DNA of 8,116 bases from Bacillota bacterium (GTDB taxonomy: Bacteria > Bacillota > Clostridia > Peptostreptococcales > Anaerovoracaceae). The translations under genes and the position numbers were made by a program. Location of the stretch: assembly GCA_030527065.1 (NCBI GenBank), contig JAUNBO010000009.1, positions 1-8,116 on the forward strand, written 5' to 3'. The notes beneath the pieces were generated by a model. The model saw only the letters and a program-made list of their open reading frames with translations, was not told where the DNA came from and made no database searches. Below, one piece after another: positions 1 through 6,634 of this stretch (positions are counted from its first letter, which is position 1; the number at the start of each line of letters is the position of its first letter).

Positions 1-48
1 TTTCAGAGTAAATGCAATGCCTTCCCTTCTGTTGCATTTACTTTGAGA
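1..48. repeat. Imperfect 17-bp inverted repeat at the window edge
   Basis: Positions 7-17 (AGTAAATGCAA) and 32-42 (TTGCATTTACT) are perfect 11-bp inverted arms around a 14-nt loop (18-31). Pairing continues outward to positions 1 and 48, with two changes that are G.U wobbles if the plus strand is the RNA and mismatches if the minus strand is. No T run follows on the plus strand, so it is not a standard terminator in that direction. The left end is cut by the window, so the repeat may be longer. It is AT-richer than the his genes. It could be a mobile-element end, an intergenic repeat, or the stem of an RNA; I cannot decide. Confidence 0.6.
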
Positions 49-65
49 ATTTACGACTGAATTTC

Positions 66-101
66 AAAAGGGGCCCCGCTGCAGGGAAGCGGCGCCGGCC
101 C
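66..101 (-). terminator. Candidate intrinsic terminator of the his operon
   Basis: Directly after the hisIE stop codon, minus-strand RNA can form GGGCC/GGCCC (101-97 with 75-71) stacked on CCGCT/AGCGG, with a 4-nt bulge (GGCG) on the 5' side and a 7-nt loop. The sequence CTTTTG follows. The stem is very GC-rich, but the T run is only four bases, so termination may be weak or incomplete. Its place right behind the last gene of the operon supports the call. Confidence 0.5.
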
Positions 102-770
102 TCAGCCCTTCCCGGGGCCGGCGGCCCCGCCGCCCATGGGCTCCTGCTTCACCTTTTTGTCCACCACATGACGGCCCGCCAGCTCGTCTATAATGTCTTC
201 CAGCCCGATGCCCCGCTCCACCATCAGCACCAGCACATGATAAAACAGGTCTGCGATCTCGTAGACCGTCTCCCTGTTATCGTCGTTCATGGAAGCGATG
301 ACCACCTCTGTGGATTCCTCCCCGATTTTCTTCAGGATCTTCTGCTCCCCTTTTTCGAAAAGATAGGACGTGTAGGAGCCCTCCCTGGGGGCCGCCTTCC
401 GCTCCCGGAGCATTTCATACAGGCCGTCCACGGAAAAAGGCCTTGCAGCGTCATTGCTGAAAAGCGGGTTCTCAAAGCAGGAATCCGTCCCCAGATGACA
501 GGCGGGGCCGTCCTTTTTCACCTCCACCACCAGGGCGTCCAGATCGCAGTCCGCCTTGATGGACACGATGTGCTGACAGTTGCCGGAGGTCTCCCCCTTT
601 CTCCACAGCTCCTGCCGGCTGCGGCTGTAAAAGCAGGTCCGCCCTTCCGCCATGCTGATGGCCAGACTTTCCGCATTCATATATGCCAGGGTCAGCACCT
701 TCTTTGTATAATAATCCTGCACGATGGCCGGAATCAATCCGTTTTCGTCAAATTTCAGCTTATCCCTCAT
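102..770 (-). CDS. hisIE: Bifunctional phosphoribosyl-AMP cyclohydrolase / phosphoribosyl-ATP pyrophosphatase HisIE
   Basis: HisIE carries out steps 2 and 3 of histidine synthesis: the HisE domain hydrolyses phosphoribosyl-ATP to phosphoribosyl-AMP and the HisI domain opens its purine ring. HisI fills residues 1 to about 110, with LWRKGETSGN (55-64), the metal cluster D74/C75/D76/D78, and C91 and C98 in ACHLGTDSC. The spacing of the three cysteines (16 and 7) matches the known zinc ligands, and the aspartates match the magnesium site. HisE follows (about 117-205), with the helix bearing KKIGEESTEVVIA. I chose the ATG at 770 because GGGAGG lies 4 nt upstream and the protein then begins directly before the usual LKFDENGL. 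An ATG at 794 would add eight residues but has a poor site. The tail after about residue 208 is a Gly-rich stretch (GGGAAGPGKG). It is the last gene of the operon. Confidence 0.96.
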   Translation of the reverse strand: MRDKLKFDENGLIPAIVQDYYTKKVLTLAYMNAESLAISMAEGRTCFYSRSRQELWRKGETSGNCQHIVSIKADCDLDALVVEVKKDGPACHLGTDSCFENPLFSNDAARPFSVDGLYEMLRERKAAPREGSYTSYLFEKGEQKILKKIGEESTEVVIASMNDDNRETVYEIADLFYHVLVLMVERGIGLEDIIDELAGRHVVDKKVKQEPMGGGAAGPGKG

Positions 771-813
771 GGTTCCTCCCTCATTCTCTCTCATTTCAAT
801 TCCCCGCCGGAGC

Positions 814-1581
814 CTACCGCCGGCCCGGCCGCCGCATGGGGACCCCGGCCTCCGCCAGATAGTCCTTCAGATCGCCTATGGCCACTTCCCCGTAATGGAA
901 GATAGAAGCCGCCAGCCCTGCGTCCACCCCCGGATGCTTGAAAAGCTCCGCGAAGTGGGCCATGTTTCCGGCGCCGCCGGAGGCGATGATGGGAATGCTC
1001 ACCCGGGCGGCCACTGCATCCAGCATTTCCAGGTCAAAGCCGTCCTTGACGCCGTCGGTGTCTATGCTGTTCACCACCAGTTCCCCGGCGCCCCGGTCCT
1101 GGCCCTCCGCAGCCCAGTCCAGGGCGTCCATCCCCGTATCCTCCCGGCCGCCCCTGGAAAATACATGAAAGCGCCCGTTCACCCGTTTCACGTCCATGGA
1201 AAGGACCACGCACTGGTTCCCGTAGCGCCGGGCCGCCTGATCGATGAGCCCGGGCGTCCTGATGGCCCCGGAATTGACGCTCACCTTGTCTGCGCCGCAT
1301 TTCAGCACCCGGTCAAAATCCTCCAGGCTGTTGATGCCGCCGCCCACCGTCAGGGGAATGAAAATCTGCCGGGCCACGTCCCGCAATACGTCCGTAAACA
1401 ACCCCCGGCCTTCCACAGTAGCCGTGATATCGTAGAACACCAGCTCGTCGGCCCCGGCTTCGTTGTAAAGCCTGGCCAGCTCCACCGGGTCCGCCACGTC
1501 CTGTATCCCCAAAAAATTTCTTCCTTTTACTACCCTGCCGTCCCGCACGTCCAGGCAGGGGATGATGCGTTTGCTTATCAT
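814..1581 (-). CDS. hisF: Imidazole glycerol phosphate synthase cyclase subunit HisF
   Basis: HisF is the (beta/alpha)8-barrel half of imidazole glycerol phosphate synthase. It uses ammonia from HisH to convert PRFAR to imidazole glycerol phosphate plus AICAR. The 255 residues are full family length. Catalytic acids D11 (in IIPCLDV) and D130 (in LSMDVKR) are present, as are D176 in NSIDTDG and the phosphate-binding loops VGGGI (79-83) and SGGAG (201-205). The start codon overlaps the hisA stop by four bases (ATGA, 1581-1578). The nearest good Shine-Dalgarno match, AAGGAG, lies 13 nt upstream, farther than usual, so translation probably relies on coupling to hisA. A 43-nt spacer separates it from the chosen hisIE start. 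Confidence 0.98.
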   Translation of the reverse strand: MISKRIIPCLDVRDGRVVKGRNFLGIQDVADPVELARLYNEAGADELVFYDITATVEGRGLFTDVLRDVARQIFIPLTVGGGINSLEDFDRVLKCGADKVSVNSGAIRTPGLIDQAARRYGNQCVVLSMDVKRVNGRFHVFSRGGREDTGMDALDWAAEGQDRGAGELVVNSIDTDGVKDGFDLEMLDAVAARVSIPIIASGGAGNMAHFAELFKHPGVDAGLAASIFHYGEVAIGDLKDYLAEAGVPMRRPGRR

Positions 1582-2342
1582 TTCCGCTCTTCTTCTCCTT
1601 CCCCGCCGCCGGGGCTTCCCATCCCCCCTGGCCGGGCCAGGGCGATGGCCTTTTCCAGCTCCAGCGTTCCCGTATAAAGGGCCTTTCCCAGAATGGTCCC
1701 GTAGAGCCCCAGGTCCCGCAGGGCCTCTATTTCTTCATAAGAGGACACGCCGCCGGAGGCCACCACATTCAGCCCCTTCACCTGGCTCAGCACCCGGTAG
1801 ACCTCCAGATTGGTCCCCTGCATGGCGCCGTCCCGGGAAATGTCCGTGTAAATGACGGTCTCCACCCCGGCCTCCGCCAGCCGGCGGCAGAATTCCACTC
1901 CCTGCAGGGCTGTGAGTTCCTTCCAGCCCCGAATGGCTACAAAGCCGTCTTTGGCGTCTACGCCCACGGCGATGGCGGGTCCGTATTTCGCCGCCATTTT
2001 CTCCGCAAAGGCGAAGTTCTCCGCCGCCACCGTGCCCAAAATGACCCGGTCCACCCCCAGCTCCAGATAGGAAGCAATGCGTTCCTCCGTCCGGACGCCG
2101 CCGCCCACCTGAATAAACAGCCCGCCGGCAGCGGCCACGGCAGCCACGCTGTCCCGGTTGGCCGTGGTGCCGTCTCTGGCCCCGTCCAGGTCCACCATGT
2201 GGAGAAAAGAAGCACCCCTGGCCCGGAAGGCCGCCGCCATATCCACAGGGCTGTCCCCGTAGACCTCCATGCGGTCGTAATCTCCCTGGGTCAGGCGGAC
2301 CACCCGCCCTTCTCTCAGGTCTATGGCCGGAAAAATATTCAT
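1578..2342 (-). CDS. hisA: ProFAR isomerase HisA
   Basis: HisA is a (beta/alpha)8-barrel isomerase that converts ProFAR to PRFAR by an Amadori rearrangement, the step before HisHF. The general acid/base pair is visible as D8 (in FPAIDLREG) and D129 (in AVGVDAKDG). The phosphate-binding motifs are VGGGVR (79-84) and ASGGVS (195-200), and TDISRDG (166-172) is typical of HisA. No second specificity marker suggests a PriA-type dual enzyme, although this cannot be excluded by eye. The start has an AGGAGG site 4 nt upstream that overlaps the hisH stop codon. The C-terminus carries an unusual Gly/Glu-rich tail (about 238-254, PGGMGSPGGGEGEEERK) beyond the barrel, whose end overlaps the hisF start. 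Confidence 0.97.
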   Translation of the reverse strand: MNIFPAIDLREGRVVRLTQGDYDRMEVYGDSPVDMAAAFRARGASFLHMVDLDGARDGTTANRDSVAAVAAAGGLFIQVGGGVRTEERIASYLELGVDRVILGTVAAENFAFAEKMAAKYGPAIAVGVDAKDGFVAIRGWKELTALQGVEFCRRLAEAGVETVIYTDISRDGAMQGTNLEVYRVLSQVKGLNVVASGGVSSYEEIEALRDLGLYGTILGKALYTGTLELEKAIALARPGGMGSPGGGEGEEERK

Positions 2343-2350
2343 GGCCCCTC

Positions 2351-2965
2351 CTATAATTCTGAAAAGGCCCGCAGGATGGATAGTCCCACGGTCCCGCTCT
2401 TCTCCGGATGAAATTGTGTGCCGTACACGTTATCCCGGCCCACGGCTCCCGTCACCTCCACTCCGTACATGGAGGCGACAAGGGTGTCCCTCCCGCAGTT
2501 CTTCGCATAGTAAGAGTGGACGTAATAAACATGATCTCCCTCTTCCACATATTTGAAGAGAGGCTCTTTCTTCCTTATGCGCAGGCTGTTCCAGCCGATA
2601 TGGGGCACCTTCAGCCCTGCCGCCGGGTCCAGGTCCGCTTCCAGGGGGCATATCTCTCCGGGGATCAGGCCCAGACCCCGGTGCTCCCCGTATTCATAGC
2701 TCTTTTCCAGAAGCAGCTGCATCCCCAGGCAAATGCCCAGCAGGGGCTTCCCCCGCTCCGCTTCCCGGCAGACCAGCTCCCCCAGCCCCGAGGCCCGCAG
2801 CTTTTCCGCCGCATCGCCGAAAGCTCCCACGCCGGGGAGAATGATGCGCTCCGCCTGCCGCAAGGTCTCCGGGTCGGCGGTGATCTGATTGGGCAGGCCC
2901 AGAAAACTCAGGGAGCCAGCCAGAGAAAACAGGTTTCCCACACCGTAATCTACTATGGCTATCAT
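2351..2965 (-). CDS. hisH: Imidazole glycerol phosphate synthase glutaminase subunit HisH
   Basis: HisH is the class I glutamine amidotransferase half of imidazole glycerol phosphate synthase. It releases ammonia from glutamine and passes it through the HisF barrel. The catalytic triad is C79 in GICLG, H186 and E188 in QFHPEKS. The oxyanion region PGVGAF (44-49) and the N-terminal IVDYGVGNL are family hallmarks. The 204-residue length is normal. The ATG overlaps the hisB stop as ATGA (2965-2962), with AAAGGGG 8 nt upstream inside hisB. hisA starts 8 nt after its stop. hisH and hisF are separated here by hisA, a common arrangement. Confidence 0.98.
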   Translation of the reverse strand: MIAIVDYGVGNLFSLAGSLSFLGLPNQITADPETLRQAERIILPGVGAFGDAAEKLRASGLGELVCREAERGKPLLGICLGMQLLLEKSYEYGEHRGLGLIPGEICPLEADLDPAAGLKVPHIGWNSLRIRKKEPLFKYVEEGDHVYYVHSYYAKNCGRDTLVASMYGVEVTGAVGRDNVYGTQFHPEKSGTVGLSILRAFSEL

Positions 2966-3555
2966 ATCAGCGTCCCCTTTGTGGATGGAATCCGATCCGC
3001 CTTCTGCGGGTCTATGGCGCAGGCGGCCTTCAAGGCCCGGCCCAGAGCCTTGAAAACGGCCTCTATGATGTGATGGGTGTTCTCCCCCGCCAGCTGCCGC
3101 AGGTGCAGAGTCAGGCCCAGGCTCCGGCAGAAGGCCAGCAGAAATTCCTTTGTCAGCTCTGTGTCGAAGTCCCCCAGGCGAGCGGCTGGCAAAGTGACGT
3201 CGAAGCTGAGGTGGGCCCTGCCGGAAAGGTCCAGAGCGCAGAGGACCAGGGCCTCATCCATGGGCAGAAGGAAGCTCCCGTAACGGCAGATCCCCCGCCG
3301 CTCTTCCAGAGCCTCGGAAAAAGCCTTCCCCAGGGCGATCCCTATGTCCTCCACGCTGTGGTGCCCGTCCACCCGCAGGTCCCCCCTGCACTGCACTCCC
3401 AGGTCGAAGCCGCCGTGGGAAGCGAACAGAGTGAGCATGTGGTCCAGAAAACCAATGCCCGTTCTGATTTCCGCATTGCCCTCTCCCTCTATGATCAGGA
3501 TCACGCCTACGGCTGTCTCCCCTGTGCTTCGTTTTATGGATGCCTCTCGTCTCAT
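2962..3555 (-). CDS. hisB: Imidazoleglycerol-phosphate dehydratase HisB (monofunctional)
   Basis: This Mn-dependent dehydratase converts imidazole glycerol phosphate to imidazole acetol phosphate. The two metal-binding repeats are visible: GFLDHML (35-41) with DGHHSVED (63-70), and MDEALV (99-104) with GENTHHIIE (157-165). The C-terminal IPSTKGTL is typical. At 197 residues it is the short dehydratase-only form and lacks the N-terminal histidinol-phosphatase domain found in enterobacterial HisB, so that activity must come from another gene. The ATG overlaps the hisC stop as ATGA (3555-3552). Its Shine-Dalgarno GGAGGAGG (3567-3560) is formed by the last glutamate codons of hisC. Confidence 0.98.
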   Translation of the reverse strand: MRREASIKRSTGETAVGVILIIEGEGNAEIRTGIGFLDHMLTLFASHGGFDLGVQCRGDLRVDGHHSVEDIGIALGKAFSEALEERRGICRYGSFLLPMDEALVLCALDLSGRAHLSFDVTLPAARLGDFDTELTKEFLLAFCRSLGLTLHLRQLAGENTHHIIEAVFKALGRALKAACAIDPQKADRIPSTKGTLI

Positions 3556-4616
3556 CGTTCCTCCTCCAATATCTGTTCCAGCGCAGCTGTGAGGGCCGTC
3601 ATCTGTTCCGGCGTCCCCACGCTTATCCGCAGATAGTCCTGTAATTTTGCTCCGCCGAAGTGGCGCACCAGCACGCCTCTTTCCCGGAGCTTTTCATAAA
3701 GCCTCCGGCCCGGGACTCCCGGATGCCGCACAAAAAGGAAATTGGCGGCAGAGGGCGTTCCTTCAAAGCCCAGCCGGGAAAGGGCTTCCATGGTTTCCTC
3801 CCGGATGGCCTGTATCTGCCGGCAACGGTCCCTGTAGTATTCTCCTTCCTCCAGAGCCGCCAGCCCCGCCGCCATGGAAAAGCGGTTGACGCTGTAGGGG
3901 TTGAAGGAGAACTTCATGGTGTTCAGATCCTGTATCAGCTCCCGGTTTCCTATGGCATAGCCCAGCCTGGCCCCCGCCAGGCCCCGGGATTTGGAGAAGG
4001 TCTGGACCACCAGAAGGTTATCGTATCGGGCCGTCAGCGGCACTGAGGAGCTCGCCCCGAAGTCCACATAAGCCTCGTCCGCCACCACCGGACAACCGGG
4101 GTTGCTCTGCAGCAGCCTCTCTATCGCCTCCGACGGGAGTGCAAGACCCGTGGGCGCATTGGGATTGGCTATGAATACCGTCCGCCCGCAGCCGGCGTAG
4201 GGCTCCAGGTCTATGGACCAGTCCGGCCTCAACGGGACCCGGAGTGCGTCTATCCCCAGCAGGGCCGCATAGACAGGATAAAAGCCGTAGCTGACCTCCG
4301 GAAAAGCCACGCCCCGGTCCTTTCCGCAAAATGCCATGAAGGCAAAGGCCAGGACCTCATCAGAGCCGTTTCCCAGAAAGACCTCTTCCGAAGCCACGCC
4401 GTAATGGGCCGCCAGGGCTCTTATCAGGGTCCCTGCTTCCGGGTCCGGGTACAGAGCCGGGGTTTCCTCTTCCAGAGCCGCCAGCGCCCTCCGGACGCCG
4501 GGGGCGGGAGGAAAGGGAAACTCGTTGGTGTTCAGTTTGATATAGCCTCCGGCCGGCTGTTCTCCCGGAACATAGGGCTCCAGTTCCCGAAAGCGGCTGT
4601 CTAAAAATCTGCTCAT
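3552..4616 (-). CDS. hisC: Histidinol-phosphate aminotransferase HisC
   Basis: HisC is a PLP-dependent class I/II aminotransferase that makes histidinol phosphate from imidazole acetol phosphate and glutamate. The PLP lysine is K209 in TFSKSRGLAG, and D180 in VADEAY contacts the pyridine nitrogen. N153 lies in NPNAPTG, and R217 (GARLGYA) and R330 (LRISVGT) fit the phosphate- and carboxylate-binding arginines. The N-terminal KLNTNEFPFPP is a HisC marker. The length of 354 residues is normal. The start is supported by GAGGAAA 4 nt upstream and by the fit of the N-terminus. Unlike the other internal genes it does not touch its upstream neighbour: a 114-nt repeat-bearing gap separates it from hisD. 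Its end overlaps hisB by 4 nt. Confidence 0.98.
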   Translation of the reverse strand: MSRFLDSRFRELEPYVPGEQPAGGYIKLNTNEFPFPPAPGVRRALAALEEETPALYPDPEAGTLIRALAAHYGVASEEVFLGNGSDEVLAFAFMAFCGKDRGVAFPEVSYGFYPVYAALLGIDALRVPLRPDWSIDLEPYAGCGRTVFIANPNAPTGLALPSEAIERLLQSNPGCPVVADEAYVDFGASSSVPLTARYDNLLVVQTFSKSRGLAGARLGYAIGNRELIQDLNTMKFSFNPYSVNRFSMAAGLAALEEGEYYRDRCRQIQAIREETMEALSRLGFEGTPSAANFLFVRHPGVPGRRLYEKLRERGVLVRHFGGAKLQDYLRISVGTPEQMTALTAALEQILEEER

Positions 4617-4730
4617 GGCGTTTCCTCATGGCCGGCGGACAAAACGCCGGCTCTGCTCCGGACCTTTGCGCCAGCCCTCGCCGGACCCTGCGCCGAATCC
4701 CGCTCCGGGCCCTGCGCCGGGCCGGCTTCC
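4617..4730 (-). repeat. hisD-hisC gap with three degenerate GC-rich repeats
   Basis: This is the only long spacer inside the operon. Reading the minus strand, three related units occur: GGCGCAGGGCCCGGAG (4718-4703), GGCGCAGGGTCCGGCG (4694-4679) and GGCGCAAAGGTCCGGAG (4672-4656). Their starts are 24 and 22 bp apart. The units differ at one to three positions, so this looks like a decayed tandem duplication. In one reading frame they encode AQGPERD, AQGPARA and AKVRSRA. I see no internal promoter in the gap. Confidence 0.6.
4631..4651 (-). promoter_or_regulatory. Perfect 7-bp GC hairpin just before the hisC ribosome-binding site
   Basis: GCCGGCG and CGCCGGC pair perfectly around a 7-nt loop (TTTTGTC). 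The stem ends 14 nt before the hisC ATG and a few bases from its Shine-Dalgarno GAGGAAA. No T run follows, so it is not an intrinsic terminator for minus-strand transcription. Its position suits a role in hisC initiation, mRNA processing or 5'-end protection, but this role is inferred. Confidence 0.5.
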
Positions 4731-6014
4731 TCATTTATCCTCTTCAAAGCGGATGCGGATGGATCTGGCATGGCCTGCCAGCCCCTCTCTTTCCGCAAAA
4801 TCCGCCACCCGGTCGCAGGCGGCCTTCAAGGCCTCTCTGCTATAGTAAATATAGGAAGATTTTTTCACAAAATCGTCTACGCACAAGGGGGAGGAGAAGC
4901 GGGCGGTGCCTCCCGTGGGCAAAGTGTGGTTGGTTCCCGCAAAGTAATCTCCCAGGACCTCCGGCACATTCCGGCCCAGGAACACGGAACCCGCATTCTT
5001 TACCTTCTCCATCAGGGCAAAGGGCTCCTCCACACAGAGCTCCAGGTGCTCCGGCGCTATCTCATCGGCAATGGCCGCCGCCTGGTCCAGATCCTCCACA
5101 ATGATGATGCGGCCGTTGCTCTCTATGGAACGGCGGGCGATCTCACAGCGCTCCAGCTCCGGAAGCTGCTTTTCCAGCTCCGCCTGGACCGCCTTCCCCA
5201 GTTCCGGGCTGTCGGTGACCAATACCGCCGCCGACATGGGATCGTGTTCCGCCTGAGAAAGCATATCCGCCGCCACAAACGCAGGCTCGCAGTCCTTGTC
5301 GGCAATGATGAGGATCTCGCTGGGCCCCGCTATCATGTCTATGTCCACCTGGCCATAGACCCGCCGCTTGGCCACCGCCACATAAATGTTGCCGGGCCCC
5401 ACTATCTTGTCCACCCGGGGCACGCTCTCCGTTCCGTAAGCCAGGGCCGCTATGGCCTGGGCGCCTCCGCACTTCACCACCTTATCCACTCCCGCCACAT
5501 AGGCGGCGGCCAGAATGTCGTCGGGGACAGAACCGTCCGGCGCCGGGGGGGTGGCCATTATGATCTCGCCCACTCCCGCCAGCCTGGCCGGCACCACGTT
5601 CATCAGCAGGGTGGAAGGATAGCGGGCTGTACCGCCGGGAACGTACACCCCTACCTTTTCCAGGGGGATCACCCGCTGTCCCAGCAGGATGCCGGGGTTT
5701 TTCTCCACTACATAGCCCTCCCGGAGCTGGCGGCGGTGATATTCGGCAATGTTCTCCCGGGCCTCCTTCAGGGTCTCCGCAAAATAGGGGTCTATGCGCT
5801 TCCAGGCCGCTTCCAGCTCCTCCCGGCTCACCACCAGCTCCGTCAGTTCCGCTTTATCGAAGCTTCTGGCGTATTCCAGCAAAGCCTGGTCTCCCTGGCG
5901 CTGCACCTGCAGGATGATGCCGTCCACCATGGTTTCCAGCCCGCTGTCCTGCTGCATCCGCCGGCTGATGATGTTCTCCGGCGTCACTTCTTTCCCTTGG
6001 AAAAGCTTTATCAT
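4731..6014 (-). CDS. hisD: Histidinol dehydrogenase HisD
   Basis: HisD is a zinc enzyme that carries out the last two steps, oxidising L-histidinol through histidinal to L-histidine with two NAD+. The zinc ligands expected for the family are Q254 and H257 (LSQAEHDP), D356 (LGDYFAG) and H415 (GLAGHARS). The catalytic pair E322/H323 lies in APEHLEL. Other family marks are VYVPGGTARYPS (123-134) and KIVGPGN (203-209). Length is 427 residues, as usual. The start is supported by GGAGGTG 8 nt upstream (6029-6023), inside the end of hisG, and by an ATGA overlap with the hisG stop. Its own stop also sits in an ATGA (4734-4731), but the ATG there opens a frame that is not hisC. Confidence 0.98.
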   Translation of the reverse strand: MIKLFQGKEVTPENIISRRMQQDSGLETMVDGIILQVQRQGDQALLEYARSFDKAELTELVVSREELEAAWKRIDPYFAETLKEARENIAEYHRRQLREGYVVEKNPGILLGQRVIPLEKVGVYVPGGTARYPSTLLMNVVPARLAGVGEIIMATPPAPDGSVPDDILAAAYVAGVDKVVKCGGAQAIAALAYGTESVPRVDKIVGPGNIYVAVAKRRVYGQVDIDMIAGPSEILIIADKDCEPAFVAADMLSQAEHDPMSAAVLVTDSPELGKAVQAELEKQLPELERCEIARRSIESNGRIIIVEDLDQAAAIADEIAPEHLELCVEEPFALMEKVKNAGSVFLGRNVPEVLGDYFAGTNHTLPTGGTARFSSPLCVDDFVKKSSYIYYSREALKAACDRVADFAEREGLAGHARSIRIRFEEDK

Positions 6015-6634
6015 TTCTTTGTCACCTCCGTGAGTTTTCCTACTATTTCGTCCATGCGCTCCTTTTTGAATTTGTAACCGGATTTGTTGGCGATGAGCCT
6101 GGCGCTGACCGGCAGGATATCCGTCAGGATGCGCAGATGGTTTTCCCGTAACGTGCCGCCGGTCTCCGTGATGTCCACGATGACGTCGGAAAGTCCCAGT
6201 ATGGGGGCCAGCTCTATGGAGCCGTGAAGCTTTATGACCTCTATTTCCCGGTTCCGGGAGGCGTAGTAATCTCTGGCGGTGTTCACATACTTGGTGGCCA
6301 CCCGCAGCGCCCGGTCCATATCCTCCACGTAACCTTCCGGTGCGGCCACCACGATGCGGCAGAGGCCTATGCCCAGGTCCAGAAGCTCGTACACGTCCGG
6401 TCTGCTTTCCAGCAGGCAGTCCCGGCCCGCCACTCCCAGGTCCGCAGCGCCCCGTTCCACATAGATGGCCACGTCCGAGGGCTTCACCAGCAGGTACCGG
6501 ACGCCCTTTTCCTTCTCTTCAAATACCAGCTTCCGGTTATCCTCTTCCAGGCCCGGGCAGGGATAGCCGATCTCCGCAAAAAGCCGGTACACCTGGTCTC
6601 CCAGTCTTCCTTTGGGCAGAGCTATGTTAAGCAT
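6011..6634 (-). CDS. hisG: ATP phosphoribosyltransferase, short catalytic subunit HisG
   Basis: HisG catalyses the committed step, joining ATP and PRPP to phosphoribosyl-ATP. At 207 residues it is the short form, which lacks the C-terminal histidine-binding domain of the long form and works as a hetero-octamer with HisZ. The signature ELAPILGLSDVIVDI (141-155) runs into the PRPP-binding loop ITETGGTL (155-162). The N-terminal MLNIALPKGRL is typical. AAGGAGG lies 9 nt before the ATG, inside the end of hisZ. The genes overlap by 8 nt (ATGCTTAA), which suggests coupled translation and matched amounts of the two partners. Feedback inhibition by histidine in this type acts through HisZ. Confidence 0.98.
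   Translation of the reverse strand: MLNIALPKGRLGDQVYRLFAEIGYPCPGLEEDNRKLVFEEKEKGVRYLLVKPSDVAIYVERGAADLGVAGRDCLLESRPDVYELLDLGIGLCRIVVAAPEGYVEDMDRALRVATKYVNTARDYYASRNREIEVIKLHGSIELAPILGLSDVIVDITETGGTLRENHLRILTDILPVSARLIANKSGYKFKKERMDEIVGKLTEVTKK

Noticed and set aside
4360..4734. Minus-strand 124-codon frame starting at the hisD stop codon
   Set aside because: Its start has a plausible GAGG site, but the product is Arg-rich low complexity in the gap and then reads hisC out of frame. I treat it as a junction oddity, not a gene.
4770..6077. Long plus-strand open frame (435 codons) opposite hisD and the end of hisG, plus similar frames at 12-905, 724-1677 and 2408-3073
   Set aside because: They are antisense to genes with clear family motifs. 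Their translations are rich in His, Arg, Pro and Gly, as expected from reversed GC-rich codons, and they have no recognisable domain.
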